Positions 17,013 to 24,956 of a stretch of 64,000 bases of DNA are shown here, one piece after another (the first letter of the stretch is position 1; every line of letters begins with the position of its first letter). The stretch comes from Herbaspirillum huttiense (GTDB taxonomy: Bacteria; Pseudomonadota; Gammaproteobacteria; Burkholderiales; Burkholderiaceae_D). The translations under genes and the position numbers were made by a program. The stretch spans positions 1,426,001 through 1,490,000 of the forward strand of contig NZ_CP037993.1 of NCBI RefSeq assembly GCF_004367745.1. Direction: 5' to 3'. The notes below the pieces were generated by a model. That model saw only the letters and a program-made list of their open reading frames with translations, was not told where the DNA came from and did no database searches.

Positions 17013-17948
17013 ATGGCAGCCAAGATTTTCAGCACCCCCGAAGTCCAGGACTTCCTGCGCCTGGCCAGCGGCCTCGACACCGAAGGCGGCAGCCCGCGCA
17101 CCAAGCAGATCGTGCATCGCATCCTGTCCGACCTGTTCAAGACCATCGAAGACCTGGAGATTACCTCCGACGAATACTGGGCTGGCGTGGCCTACGTCAA
17201 TCGCCTGGGCGCTGCCAGCGAAGCCGGCCTGCTCTCGCCGGGCCTGGGCCTGGATCGCTTCCTGGACATGCGCATGGATGCCGAAGACGCCGCACTGGGC
17301 ATCACCGGCGGCACCCCGCGCACCATCGAAGGTCCGCTGTACGTGGCCGGTGCGCCGGTGGAGCAGGGCTTCGCGCGCCTGGACGATGGCAGCGACAAGA
17401 ACGGCCAGACCATCATCATGCACGGCACTGTCTATGGCTCGGATGGCAAGCCCATGGCGGGCGCGCAGGTCGAAGTCTGGCATGCCAACACCAAGGGTTT
17501 CTATTCGCACTTCGACCCGACCGGTGAACAGAAGCCCTTCAACATGCGCCGTACCATCATCACCGATGCCCAGGGCCGCTACAAATTCCGCAGCATCATG
17601 CCGGCCGCCTACGGCTGTCCGCCGGCCGGCCCGACCCAGGGCCTGCTGAACCAGCTGGGCCGCCACGGCAACCGTCCGGCACACATCCACTTCTTCGTCA
17701 CCGCCGATGGCCATCGCAAGCTGACCACGCAGATCAACATCGAAGGCGATCCGCTGATCTATGACGACTTCGCCTACGCCACCCGCGAAGGCCTGGTGCC
17801 GCCGCTGGTCGAGCGTACCGATGCGGCCAGCATCAAGGCCGAGGGACTGGAAGGCCCGTTCGCCGAGATCGTCTTCGACATCAACCTGACCTCGCTGGTC
17901 AACGGTGCCGACAACCAGGTCGTGGACCGTCCGCGCCTGGCCGCCTGA
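17013..17948 (+). CDS. catA: Catechol 1,2-dioxygenase
   Basis: A 311-residue intradiol dioxygenase that cleaves catechol to cis,cis-muconate. The N-terminal helical dimer-linker region spans about 1-100. The catalytic beta-sandwich contains the Fe(III) ligands: Tyr in EGPLYVAG, Tyr in MPAAYGCPP, and the two His of RPAHIHFF. The R in MRRTIITDAQGRY is also typical. AAGGAG stands well before ATG 17013. It follows catB directly and is the convergence point for the benzoate (ben) and indole-acetate (iac) routes in this window. Confidence 0.95.
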   Translation: MAAKIFSTPEVQDFLRLASGLDTEGGSPRTKQIVHRILSDLFKTIEDLEITSDEYWAGVAYVNRLGAASEAGLLSPGLGLDRFLDMRMDAEDAALGITGGTPRTIEGPLYVAGAPVEQGFARLDDGSDKNGQTIIMHGTVYGSDGKPMAGAQVEVWHANTKGFYSHFDPTGEQKPFNMRRTIITDAQGRYKFRSIMPAAYGCPPAGPTQGLLNQLGRHGNRPAHIHFFVTADGHRKLTTQINIEGDPLIYDDFAYATREGLVPPLVERTDAASIKAEGLEGPFAEIVFDINLTSLVNGADNQVVDRPRLAA

Positions 17949-17960
17949 CCGCCTGATCGT

Positions 17961-17983
17961 CCTGCGCCAGCCGCTGGCGCAGG
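17961..17983 (+). terminator. Strong hairpin between catA and benA
   Basis: A perfect 10-bp stem, CCTGCGCCAG / CTGGCGCAGG, has a 3-base loop. A second hairpin (CGCGATGG / CCATCGCG) lies about 40 bp on. Neither has a T-run. They probably attenuate read-through or set mRNA processing between the cat and ben segments rather than end transcription fully. Confidence 0.45.
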
Positions 17984-18060
17984 CCAGCCTCATCCCCGCC
18001 GACTGCCTTGCCGCGATGGTTTCCCATCGCGACAGGCGGGCTGCACCCTGGAGAAAAGAC

Positions 18061-19434
18061 ATGACCACCCTTGCCGCCGACAAGTATGAAGAGGTCGAGC
18101 GCCTGCTCGACACCGCACTGGACGAAGATGCCACCAACGGCATCTTCCGCTGCCGCCGCGACATCTTCACCAATGCCGACCTGTTCGAGCTGGAGATGAA
18201 GCACCTGTTCGAATCGAACTGGGTCTACCTCGCTCACGAGAGCCAGGTCCCCGAGATCAACGATTACTACAGCACCTGGATCGGCCGCCAGCCGGTGGTG
18301 GTCACCCGCGACAAGAACGGCGAGCTGCACGCGGTCATCAATGCCTGCGCCCACAAGGGGGCCATGCTGTGCCGTCGCAAGCACGGCAACAAGAGCAGTT
18401 TTACTTGCCCGTTCCACGGCTGGACTTTCTCCAACAGCGGCAAGCTGTTGAAGGTCAAGGATGAGAAGACCACCGAGTATCCGGTCTCCTTCAACAAGAA
18501 CGGCTCGCATGACCTGACCCGCGTGGCGCGTTTCCAGAACTATCGCGGCTTCCTCTTCGGCAGCCTCTCGGAAGACGTGCTGCCGCTGGAAGAGTACCTG
18601 GGCGAGACCCGCGTCATCATCGACCAGATCGTCGACCAGGCCCCCAATGGCCTGGAAGTCCTGCGCGGCAACTCCAGCTACCTGTATGACGGCAACTGGA
18701 AGATGCAGATGGAAAATGGTTGCGACGGTTACCATGTCAGCTCGGTGCACTGGAACTACGCCGCCACCATGAGCCGCCGCAAGGAAGGCGGCACCAAGGC
18801 CACCGATGCCAACAACTGGAGCAAGGCCGTGGCCGGTGTCTACGGTTTCGAGAACGGCCACATCCTCCTCTGGACCAATACGCTCAATCCGGAAGTGCGC
18901 CCGATCTGGAACCAGCGTGAAGAACTGGCCGCCCGCGTCGGCCAGGCACGCGCCGATACCATCGTGGCCCAGACCCGCAACCTGTGCCTCTATCCCAACG
19001 TGTTCCTGATGGACCAGTTCGGCACGCAGATCCGCGTGGCCCGTCCCATCAGCGTGAACCAGACCGAGATCAGCATCTTCTGCTTCGGCCCCAAGGGCGA
19101 GAGCGCCGAAGACCGCCGCGTGCGGATTCGCCAGTATGAGGATTTCTTCAATGTCTCCGGCATGGGTACCGCCGATGACCTGGAAGAATTTCGCGCCTGC
19201 CAGGCCGGCTATGCCGGATCGGCCGTGCGCTACAACGACATGAGCCGGGGCGCGCCGCTGTGGAAGCAGGGCCCGGACGAGAATGCGAAGAAGATGGGCA
19301 TGAACCCCAAACTGAGCGGTGAACGCAGCGAGGACGAAGGTCTCTTCGTCTGCCAGCACCACTACTGGACCGAGCAGATGCGCAAGGCCGTCAGCAAGGA
19401 ACGTGCGGCTGCAGAGCAAGGAGCACAAGCATGA
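18061..19434 (+). CDS. benA: Benzoate 1,2-dioxygenase, large (alpha) subunit
   Basis: A 457-residue Rieske terminal oxygenase subunit. The Rieske cluster ligands are C96, H98, C116 and H119 (C-x-H...C-x2-H). The mononuclear iron histidines lie in NGCDGYHVSSVHWNY. Benzoate is converted to its cis-1,2-dihydrodiol-1-carboxylate with electrons from BenC. The true start is ATG 18061 behind GGAGAAAAGAC; the frame is open further upstream without a start signal. It overlaps benB by ATGA. Of the related BenA, XylX and AntA families, the neighbours benD and benE favour benzoate. Confidence 0.93.
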   Translation: MTTLAADKYEEVERLLDTALDEDATNGIFRCRRDIFTNADLFELEMKHLFESNWVYLAHESQVPEINDYYSTWIGRQPVVVTRDKNGELHAVINACAHKGAMLCRRKHGNKSSFTCPFHGWTFSNSGKLLKVKDEKTTEYPVSFNKNGSHDLTRVARFQNYRGFLFGSLSEDVLPLEEYLGETRVIIDQIVDQAPNGLEVLRGNSSYLYDGNWKMQMENGCDGYHVSSVHWNYAATMSRRKEGGTKATDANNWSKAVAGVYGFENGHILLWTNTLNPEVRPIWNQREELAARVGQARADTIVAQTRNLCLYPNVFLMDQFGTQIRVARPISVNQTEISIFCFGPKGESAEDRRVRIRQYEDFFNVSGMGTADDLEEFRACQAGYAGSAVRYNDMSRGAPLWKQGPDENAKKMGMNPKLSGERSEDEGLFVCQHHYWTEQMRKAVSKERAAAEQGAQA

Positions 19435-19925
19435 GCCAACCTGCCCAACTCGATGCAGTCTGCGCCTTCCTCTATCGCGAGGCGCGTTATCTCGACGAAC
19501 GCCAGTGGGAATCCTGGCTGGAACTGTACGCCCCGGACGTCGAATACTGGATGCCGGCCTGGGACGATGACGACCAGCTCACCGAAGACCCGCAGCGCGA
19601 GATCTCGCTGATCTACTACGCCAACCGCGATGGACTGGAAGACCGCGTGTTCCGCATCAAGACCGAGCGCTCCAGCGCCTCCATGCCGGAGCCGCGCACC
19701 AGCCACATGATCGCCAACGTGGAGATCCTGGACGAGCACGACGATGTGGTGGAAGTGCGCTACAACTTCCATACGTTGTCGCACCGCTACAAGATCACCG
19801 ACCAGTTCTTCGGTACCACCCTGGTCAGCTTGCGCAAGACCGAAGGCGGCTTCCAGATCGCCAGCAAGAAGATCGCCCTGAAGAACGACTACATCCGCCA
19901 GGTCATCGACGTCTATCACGTCTGA
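19431..19925 (+). CDS. benB: Benzoate 1,2-dioxygenase, small (beta) subunit
   Basis: A 164-residue NTF2-fold beta subunit of an aromatic-ring-hydroxylating dioxygenase. It opens with AVCAFLYREARYLDERQWESWLELY and has the DVEYWMPAW block typical of BenB/XylY. It provides the structural alpha3-beta3 interface and carries no cofactor ligands. It starts within the benA stop (ATGA), ensuring stoichiometric translation, and is followed by benC after 21 bp. Confidence 0.92.
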   Translation: MSQPAQLDAVCAFLYREARYLDERQWESWLELYAPDVEYWMPAWDDDDQLTEDPQREISLIYYANRDGLEDRVFRIKTERSSASMPEPRTSHMIANVEILDEHDDVVEVRYNFHTLSHRYKITDQFFGTTLVSLRKTEGGFQIASKKIALKNDYIRQVIDVYHV

Positions 19926-19946
19926 CCAGCCCGCAGGAGACATGAC

Positions 19947-20972
19947 ATGAGCAGCTATCGCATCGCCCTCAATTTCGAAGACGGGGTGACCCGCATCATT
20001 CAATGCGGTCCCAAGGAAAAAGTCCTGGACGCGGCGTTCCGCCAACGCATCAACCTGCCCATGGATTGCTCCGACGGCGTGTGCGGCACCTGCAAGTGCC
20101 GCGCCGAAAGCGGGCAGTACGACCTGGGCGACGACTATATCGACGATGCGCTCAGCAGCGATGAAGCGGAACAAGGCCTGGTGCTGACCTGCCAGATGAT
20201 CCCGCAATCCGATTGCGTGGTCGCCGTGCCGGTGGCTTCTACCGCCTGCAAGACCGGCAGCGCGAAGTTCGGCGGCAAGGTGGCCGAGGTCACCGCCTTC
20301 GGTGAGGCAGCCTTCGAACTGGTGCTGGAGGTGGCGGCCGATGCACCGGCTTTCCTGCCGGGGCAATACGTCAACATCGCCGTGCCGGGCAGCGGCCAGC
20401 ATCGTTCGTATTCGTTCAGCTCGCCCTCGGGGGCCACGCGCATGAGCTTTCTCATCAAGAACGTGCCGGGTGGCCTGATGAGCGGCTGGCTGGGCAAGGC
20501 CGCCACCGGTGATGCGCTGGAGATGACCGGTCCGCTGGGCAGCTTCTACCTGCGTCCGGTCAACAAGCCGGTGCTGATGCTGGCCGGTGGTACCGGGCTG
20601 GCGCCGTTCCTGGCGATGTTGGAGGAGATGGTGCAGCAGGGCGTGCAGCACCCGGTCCACCTGATCTACGGTGTGACCCGCGATCAGGATCTGGTGCTGG
20701 TGGAGCGTCTGGAAGATCTTGCGCAACGCCTGTCCGGTTTCAGCTTCACCACCTGTGTGGCCGATGCCGCAACGACTCATCCGCGCCAGGGTTACGTGAC
20801 CCAGCACATGCCGGCCGAGGTGCTGCACGATGGCGCAGTTGATGTCTACCTGTGCGGTCCGCCACCGATGGTGGAGGCGGTGCAGAAGCACTTCCAGGCA
20901 CAGGGCATCGCCCCGGCCAGTTTCCATTACGAGAAGTTCGTCACCAGCCAGCCTGTGGCGGTGGCGGCATGA
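19947..20972 (+). CDS. benC: Benzoate 1,2-dioxygenase electron-transfer reductase
   Basis: A 341-residue reductase. The N-terminal plant-type [2Fe-2S] ferredoxin domain has the CSDGVCGTCKC cluster loop plus a later Cys near VLTCQM. The FAD-binding barrel has HRSYSFSSP, and the NAD domain has LAGGTGLAPFLAML and VYLCGPPPMVE. It passes electrons from NADH to BenAB. Start ATG 19947 follows CAGGAGACATGAC. The 3' end overlaps benD by four bases (ATGA). Confidence 0.94.
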   Translation: MSSYRIALNFEDGVTRIIQCGPKEKVLDAAFRQRINLPMDCSDGVCGTCKCRAESGQYDLGDDYIDDALSSDEAEQGLVLTCQMIPQSDCVVAVPVASTACKTGSAKFGGKVAEVTAFGEAAFELVLEVAADAPAFLPGQYVNIAVPGSGQHRSYSFSSPSGATRMSFLIKNVPGGLMSGWLGKAATGDALEMTGPLGSFYLRPVNKPVLMLAGGTGLAPFLAMLEEMVQQGVQHPVHLIYGVTRDQDLVLVERLEDLAQRLSGFSFTTCVADAATTHPRQGYVTQHMPAEVLHDGAVDVYLCGPPPMVEAVQKHFQAQGIAPASFHYEKFVTSQPVAVAA

Positions 20973-21757
20973 GCGCAGCGCTCCCCCGCGCACGCTTCGC
21001 CGGCAAGGTGGCCGTGGTCACCGGCGCCGCCCAGGGCATCCTGCGCGGCGTGGCGCTGGGCATCGCGGCTGAAGGTGGCCAGGTGCTGATGGTGGACCGC
21101 GCCGGCTTCATTCATGAAGTGGCGATGGAAGCGCCCGAAGGACGGGCCACCGGCTTCGTCGCCGACCTCGAAACCCATGACGGCGCCCAGGCCGCCATGG
21201 CCCGCGCCATCGAATTGCATGGCCGCATCGACCTGCTGGTCAACGGCGTGGGCGGGGCCATCCGCATGCGTCCCTTCGCCGAATTCGAAGCCGATCAGAT
21301 CGATGCCGAGATCCGCCGCTCGCTCATGCCCACCCTCTATGGCTGCCACGCGGTGCTGCCGCACATGCTGCGCGCGGGCCGGGGCACCATCGTCAACGTT
21401 TCCTCCAACGCTACGCGCGGCATCCGCCGGGTGCCGTACTCGGCGGCCAAGGGCGGCGTCAATGCCATGACCATGGCACTGGCCATGGAATATGGCGAGC
21501 AGGGCATCCGCGTGGTGGCCACCGCCCCCGGCGGCACCCAGGCACCACCACGCCGCGTGCCGCGCAATGCGCAGGGCGACAGCGCGCAGGAACAGGCATG
21601 GATGCAGGAGGCCGTGCAGCAGGTGACCGGCTCCACTTTCTTCAAACGCTATGCCACGCTGGAAGAGCAGATCGCACCGATCCTCTTCATGGCTTCCGAC
21701 GAGGCCAGCTACATCACCGGGGCCGTATTGCCGGTCGCCGGTGGCGACAATGGCTGA
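20969..21757 (+). CDS. benD: Benzoate diol dehydrogenase (SDR) with atypical nucleotide-binding glycine motif
   Basis: A 262-residue short-chain dehydrogenase that oxidises the benzoate cis-diol to catechol with CO2 release. Catalytic residues are visible: S in VNVSSNATRG and Y-x-x-x-K in VPYSAAKGG. The NAD-binding turn reads TGAAQGILRG, so the third glycine of the usual TG-x3-GIG is Leu. Such a change is expected to disturb pyrophosphate binding unless compensated. Position, ATGA overlap with benC and overall similarity still support BenD. The longer upstream frame is rejected in favour of ATG 20969. Confidence 0.88.
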   Translation: MSAALPRARFAGKVAVVTGAAQGILRGVALGIAAEGGQVLMVDRAGFIHEVAMEAPEGRATGFVADLETHDGAQAAMARAIELHGRIDLLVNGVGGAIRMRPFAEFEADQIDAEIRRSLMPTLYGCHAVLPHMLRAGRGTIVNVSSNATRGIRRVPYSAAKGGVNAMTMALAMEYGEQGIRVVATAPGGTQAPPRRVPRNAQGDSAQEQAWMQEAVQQVTGSTFFKRYATLEEQIAPILFMASDEASYITGAVLPVAGGDNG

Positions 21758-21791
21758 GGCCTCTCAATTTTCTTCATTGAACGGAGACACC

Positions 21792-22202
21792 ATGTCTGAA
21801 CGCCAGGCCATCATTCCCGAGGGAATGGAAGAGGTCTACGAAAAAATCGGTTATGCCCCCGGCGTATTGGTCGGCGATGTTCTCTACGTCTCCGGCCAGA
21901 TCGGACGCGGTCCCGACATGCAACTGGTGGAGCCGCGCGAAGCCCAGATCGTGCAGGCCTTCGAGAACCTCAAGCGAGTACTGGAGAAGGCCGGCGGTAC
22001 CCTGGACGACATCGTCGATCTCTCTACCTTCCATACCGACATGCGCGATTTGCCCTTGTTCATCAAGGTGCGCAACCGCTACCTGAACGCCTATCCGCTG
22101 CCGGCCTGGACGGCGATTGGCGCGCACATGCTCGGCGGTGCGCCGGGCTACATCATCGAGATCAAGGCGGTGGCGCATCTGCGCAAGAAGGGACAGGCCT
22201 GA
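21792..22202 (+). CDS. RidA/YjgF-family protein of the ben operon
   Basis: A 136-residue Rid-family protein from ATG 21792, preceded by GGAGACACC. The core GYAPGVLVGDVLYVSGQIGR, AFENLKRVLEKAGGTLDDIVDLSTF and the end block PAWTAIGAHMLGGAPGYIIEIKAVA match the trimeric RidA/YjgF fold. The arginine that marks true 2-aminoacrylate deaminases (in a C-x-R segment near the end) is not present, so another ligand is likely. It is 34 bp after benD and co-directional with benK, hence probably in the operon. Function in benzoate metabolism is unknown. Confidence 0.85.
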   Translation: MSERQAIIPEGMEEVYEKIGYAPGVLVGDVLYVSGQIGRGPDMQLVEPREAQIVQAFENLKRVLEKAGGTLDDIVDLSTFHTDMRDLPLFIKVRNRYLNAYPLPAWTAIGAHMLGGAPGYIIEIKAVAHLRKKGQA

Positions 22203-22300
22203 CCCGCACAGGATTACTGCAAGAAAAACGCCGGGCATAACAAACACAAGAACACAAAACAACGCCAATCCCGCAAGACAAACGACAACGGAGGAGACCC

Positions 22301-23668
22301 ATGAAGACCCAGGAAGTGAGCCAGATCATCGATGGCGCGCGTTTCACGCAATTCCACTGGATGGTGATGTGCCTGTGCGCATTGCTGCTGGTGTTCGACG
22401 GTTATGACCTGTTCATCTACGGCGCCGTGCTGCCGGTGCTGATGAAGGAGTGGTCCCTGTCGCCGGTGCAGGCCGGCGCGCTGGGCAGCTATGCGCTGTT
22501 CGGCATGATGTTCGGCGCCTTCGTCTTCGGCCCGCTGGCCGACCGCATCGGCCGCAAGAAGGGCGTGGCGATCAGCTTCGTGCTCTTCAGCGTCTCCACC
22601 TTCCTGAGCGGCTTTGCCACTTCGCCCGGTGAGTTTGGCATTTTCCGTTTCCTCGCCGGCCTCGGCTGTGGCGGCCTGATGCCCAATGCCGTGGCGCTGA
22701 TGAATGAATACGCGCCCAAGCGCCTGCGCAGTACCCTGGTGGCCATCATGTTCAGCGGCTATTCGCTGGGCGGCGTGCTGTGCGCGGGCCTGGGTATCTG
22801 GATGCTGCCCAACTTCGGCTGGCAATCGATGTTCTTCGCCGCCGCCGTACCGCTGGTGCTGCTGCCGGTGATCCTGTGGAAGCTGCCGGAATCGGTCGGC
22901 TTCCTGCTGCGTGCGGGCAAGCAGGAACAGGCCCGTGCCATGCTGGCGCAGGTCGCGCCGCAAGCGGCGCTGGGTGCCGATGTGCAGCTCGTGCAGAGCG
23001 ATGCCAAGGGCTCCGGTGCACCGATGCTGGACTTGTTCAAGCAGGAGCGCACCCTCGGCACGCTGATGATCTGGATCGCCTTCTTCTGCTGCCTGCTGAT
23101 GGTCTATGCGCTGGGTTCGTGGCTGCCCAAGCTGATGGCCAGCGCCGGTTACAGCCTGGGGTCGTCGCTGTCCTTCCTGCTGGCGCTCAACTTCGGCGGC
23201 GTGGTCGGTGCCATCGGCGGCGGCTGGCTGGGTGACCGCTTTACCTTGCCCAAGGTGGTGGTCAGCTTCTTCGCGGTCGGCACGGTGGCCATTGCGCTGC
23301 TCGGCTTCAACAGCCCGACCCCGGTGCTGTACCTGCTCATCATCGTGGCCGGTGCCACCACCATCGGCACGCAGATCCTGTTGTATGCCAATACGGCCCA
23401 GTTCTATCCGCTGGCGATCCGCTCCACGGGTCTCGGCTGGGCTTCCGGTGTGGGCCGCTCGGGCGCCATCGTCGGTCCCTTGCTGGGCGGTGCATTGATG
23501 GCGGCCGCGCTGCCGCTGAAGATGAATTTCCTGGTCTTCGCCGTACCGGGACTGGTCGCCGCACTGGCCATCGGCATCTTCCTGCTGCGCTATCGTCATG
23601 GCCAGCGTGCAGTGGCAGCGGAGACTGCGCCGACCGTGACCGCCACGCCGATCTCGCGCAGCGTTTAA
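22301..23668 (+). CDS. benK: MFS aromatic acid:H+ symporter, probable benzoate transporter
   Basis: A 455-residue 12-helix transporter of the AAHS family. Helix 1 contains LLLVFDGYDLFIYGAVLP with the D-G-x-D signature of BenK/PcaK. The loop 2-3 motif is GPLADRIGRKKGVA. The second-half equivalent is GGWLGDRFTLPK, and helices 4-5 read GLGCGGLMPNAVALMNEYAPKRLR. It has a GGAGGAGACCC ribosome-binding site. It follows ben genes and precedes benE, so benzoate is the likely substrate, though close relatives take 4-hydroxybenzoate or vanillate. Confidence 0.87.
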   Translation: MKTQEVSQIIDGARFTQFHWMVMCLCALLLVFDGYDLFIYGAVLPVLMKEWSLSPVQAGALGSYALFGMMFGAFVFGPLADRIGRKKGVAISFVLFSVSTFLSGFATSPGEFGIFRFLAGLGCGGLMPNAVALMNEYAPKRLRSTLVAIMFSGYSLGGVLCAGLGIWMLPNFGWQSMFFAAAVPLVLLPVILWKLPESVGFLLRAGKQEQARAMLAQVAPQAALGADVQLVQSDAKGSGAPMLDLFKQERTLGTLMIWIAFFCCLLMVYALGSWLPKLMASAGYSLGSSLSFLLALNFGGVVGAIGGGWLGDRFTLPKVVVSFFAVGTVAIALLGFNSPTPVLYLLIIVAGATTIGTQILLYANTAQFYPLAIRSTGLGWASGVGRSGAIVGPLLGGALMAAALPLKMNFLVFAVPGLVAALAIGIFLLRYRHGQRAVAAETAPTVTATPISRSV

Positions 23669-23687
23669 GATCGTAGCCGGTCAAGCC

Positions 23688-23729
23688 GGTCCGGCACCTG
23701 GCGGAGCGATCCACGGGGGCCGGACCTTT
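23688..23729 (+). terminator. Hairpin between benK and benE
   Basis: GGTCCGGC (23688-23695) pairs with GCCGGACC (23719-23726) and is followed by TTT. The loop is long (23 bases), so efficiency is doubtful. It may separate the ben operon from a benE-led unit. Confidence 0.35.
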
Positions 23730-23767
23730 CGTGCGTTCGTGTAGTTGCATTTCGCAAGGAAGCTTCG

Positions 23768-24937
23768 ATGGTTCAACGACATGGCTCGCTCACTGCGTGG
23801 GTGGCGGGTTTTCTGGCAGTCCTGATTTCCTATGCCGGTCCGCTGGTGATTTTCGTGCAGGCGGCCCATGCGGGCCAAGTGCCGCAATCACAACTGGTGT
23901 CCTGGGTGTGGGGCATCTCCATGGGGGCGGGCGTGAGCGGCCTGCTGCTGAGCTGGTGGTTCAGGATGCCCATCATCACGGCCTGGTCAGCACCGGGGAC
24001 GGCGCTGCTGCTGAGCCTTTTTCCCGGAGTGGGCATGCCGGAAGTGGTAGGGGCCTACCTGATGGCGGCCGTGATCCTGATCGTCATCGGCGTGACCGGC
24101 TGCTTTGAAAAAATTCTCGCCTTCATCCCCAAGGGCATTGCGGCCGGCATGATGGCCGGCATCCTGTTTCAGTTCGGGGTGCAGGCCTTTCGCTCCAGCG
24201 TGGGCGCGCCGCTGATGGTGTTTGCCATGCTGGCCGCCTATCTCGCAGGACGCCGCTGGTGGCCGCGCTACGGCATCGTGGTGGTGGCACTGACCGGTTT
24301 CGCAGTGGCCTTTGCCGGCGGCCGCACCGAACTGGGAGCCCTCCACCTGGAGTTGGCGCAGCCGGTCTTCATTGCCCCGCACTTCAGCATTGGCATGTTC
24401 TTCAGCCTGACGGTGCCGCTGGTATTGGTGAGCCTGACCGGCCAGTTCCTGCCGGGCATGGCGGTGCTGCAGCTGGCGGGCTACCATCCGCCCACGCGCG
24501 CCGTGGTCACCGGTACTGCGCTGGCCTCGCTGCTGACGGCCTGCTTCGGCGGCATCACCATCGTGCTGGCCGCCATCACGGCCGCGCTCTGTACCGGCAA
24601 GGATGCGCATCCGGAACCGGGCCGGCGCTATATCGCCGGTATTGCCAATGGCGTGTTCTATCTCATCGGCGGCACCTTTGCGGCGTCCATCGTGACGCTG
24701 TTTGCCGCCTTTCCCAAGGAACTGATCGCGGCCCTGGCCGGGCTGGCACTGATCGGTGCCATCGTGTCCAACATCCGCCTGATGAGCGAAGACGGCAGCC
24801 ATGCCGAGCCCGCCGTCATCACCTTCCTGGCCACAGCCTCCGGCATGACCCTGTACGGACTGGGCGCGGCCTTCTGGGGCGTGGTCATCGGCATGGCCGC
24901 GCACTGGCTGATCGGCCGTCCCGCGCAGAAAAAATGA
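23768..24937 (+). CDS. benE: Benzoate/H+ symporter BenE family
   Basis: A 389-residue, very hydrophobic protein with about 12 membrane segments and the BenE-type pattern. Features include an early GPLVIFVQAAHAG, WWFRMPIITAWSAPGTALL, a mid-protein KGIAAGMMAGILFQFGVQAF, and LVSLTGQFLPGMAVLQ. The family imports benzoate. The start ATG 23768 follows GGAAGCTTCG. A second benzoate carrier beside BenK is common. Only 19 bp separate it from the downstream GTPase gene, so the two are probably on one transcript. Confidence 0.9.
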   Translation: MVQRHGSLTAWVAGFLAVLISYAGPLVIFVQAAHAGQVPQSQLVSWVWGISMGAGVSGLLLSWWFRMPIITAWSAPGTALLLSLFPGVGMPEVVGAYLMAAVILIVIGVTGCFEKILAFIPKGIAAGMMAGILFQFGVQAFRSSVGAPLMVFAMLAAYLAGRRWWPRYGIVVVALTGFAVAFAGGRTELGALHLELAQPVFIAPHFSIGMFFSLTVPLVLVSLTGQFLPGMAVLQLAGYHPPTRAVVTGTALASLLTACFGGITIVLAAITAALCTGKDAHPEPGRRYIAGIANGVFYLIGGTFAASIVTLFAAFPKELIAALAGLALIGAIVSNIRLMSEDGSHAEPAVITFLATASGMTLYGLGAAFWGVVIGMAAHWLIGRPAQKK

Positions 24938-24956
24938 AAAACATGGAGACCCCCCA

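Noticed and set aside
17899..21364. Long minus-strand frames opposite benABCD
   Set aside because: They mirror the ben genes codon by codon and have no ribosome-binding sites or recognisable domains.
23768..24937. benE as a fourth member of the dynamin trio's function
   Set aside because: The protein is a clear benzoate transporter by sequence; closeness to the GTPase genes shows at most shared transcription.
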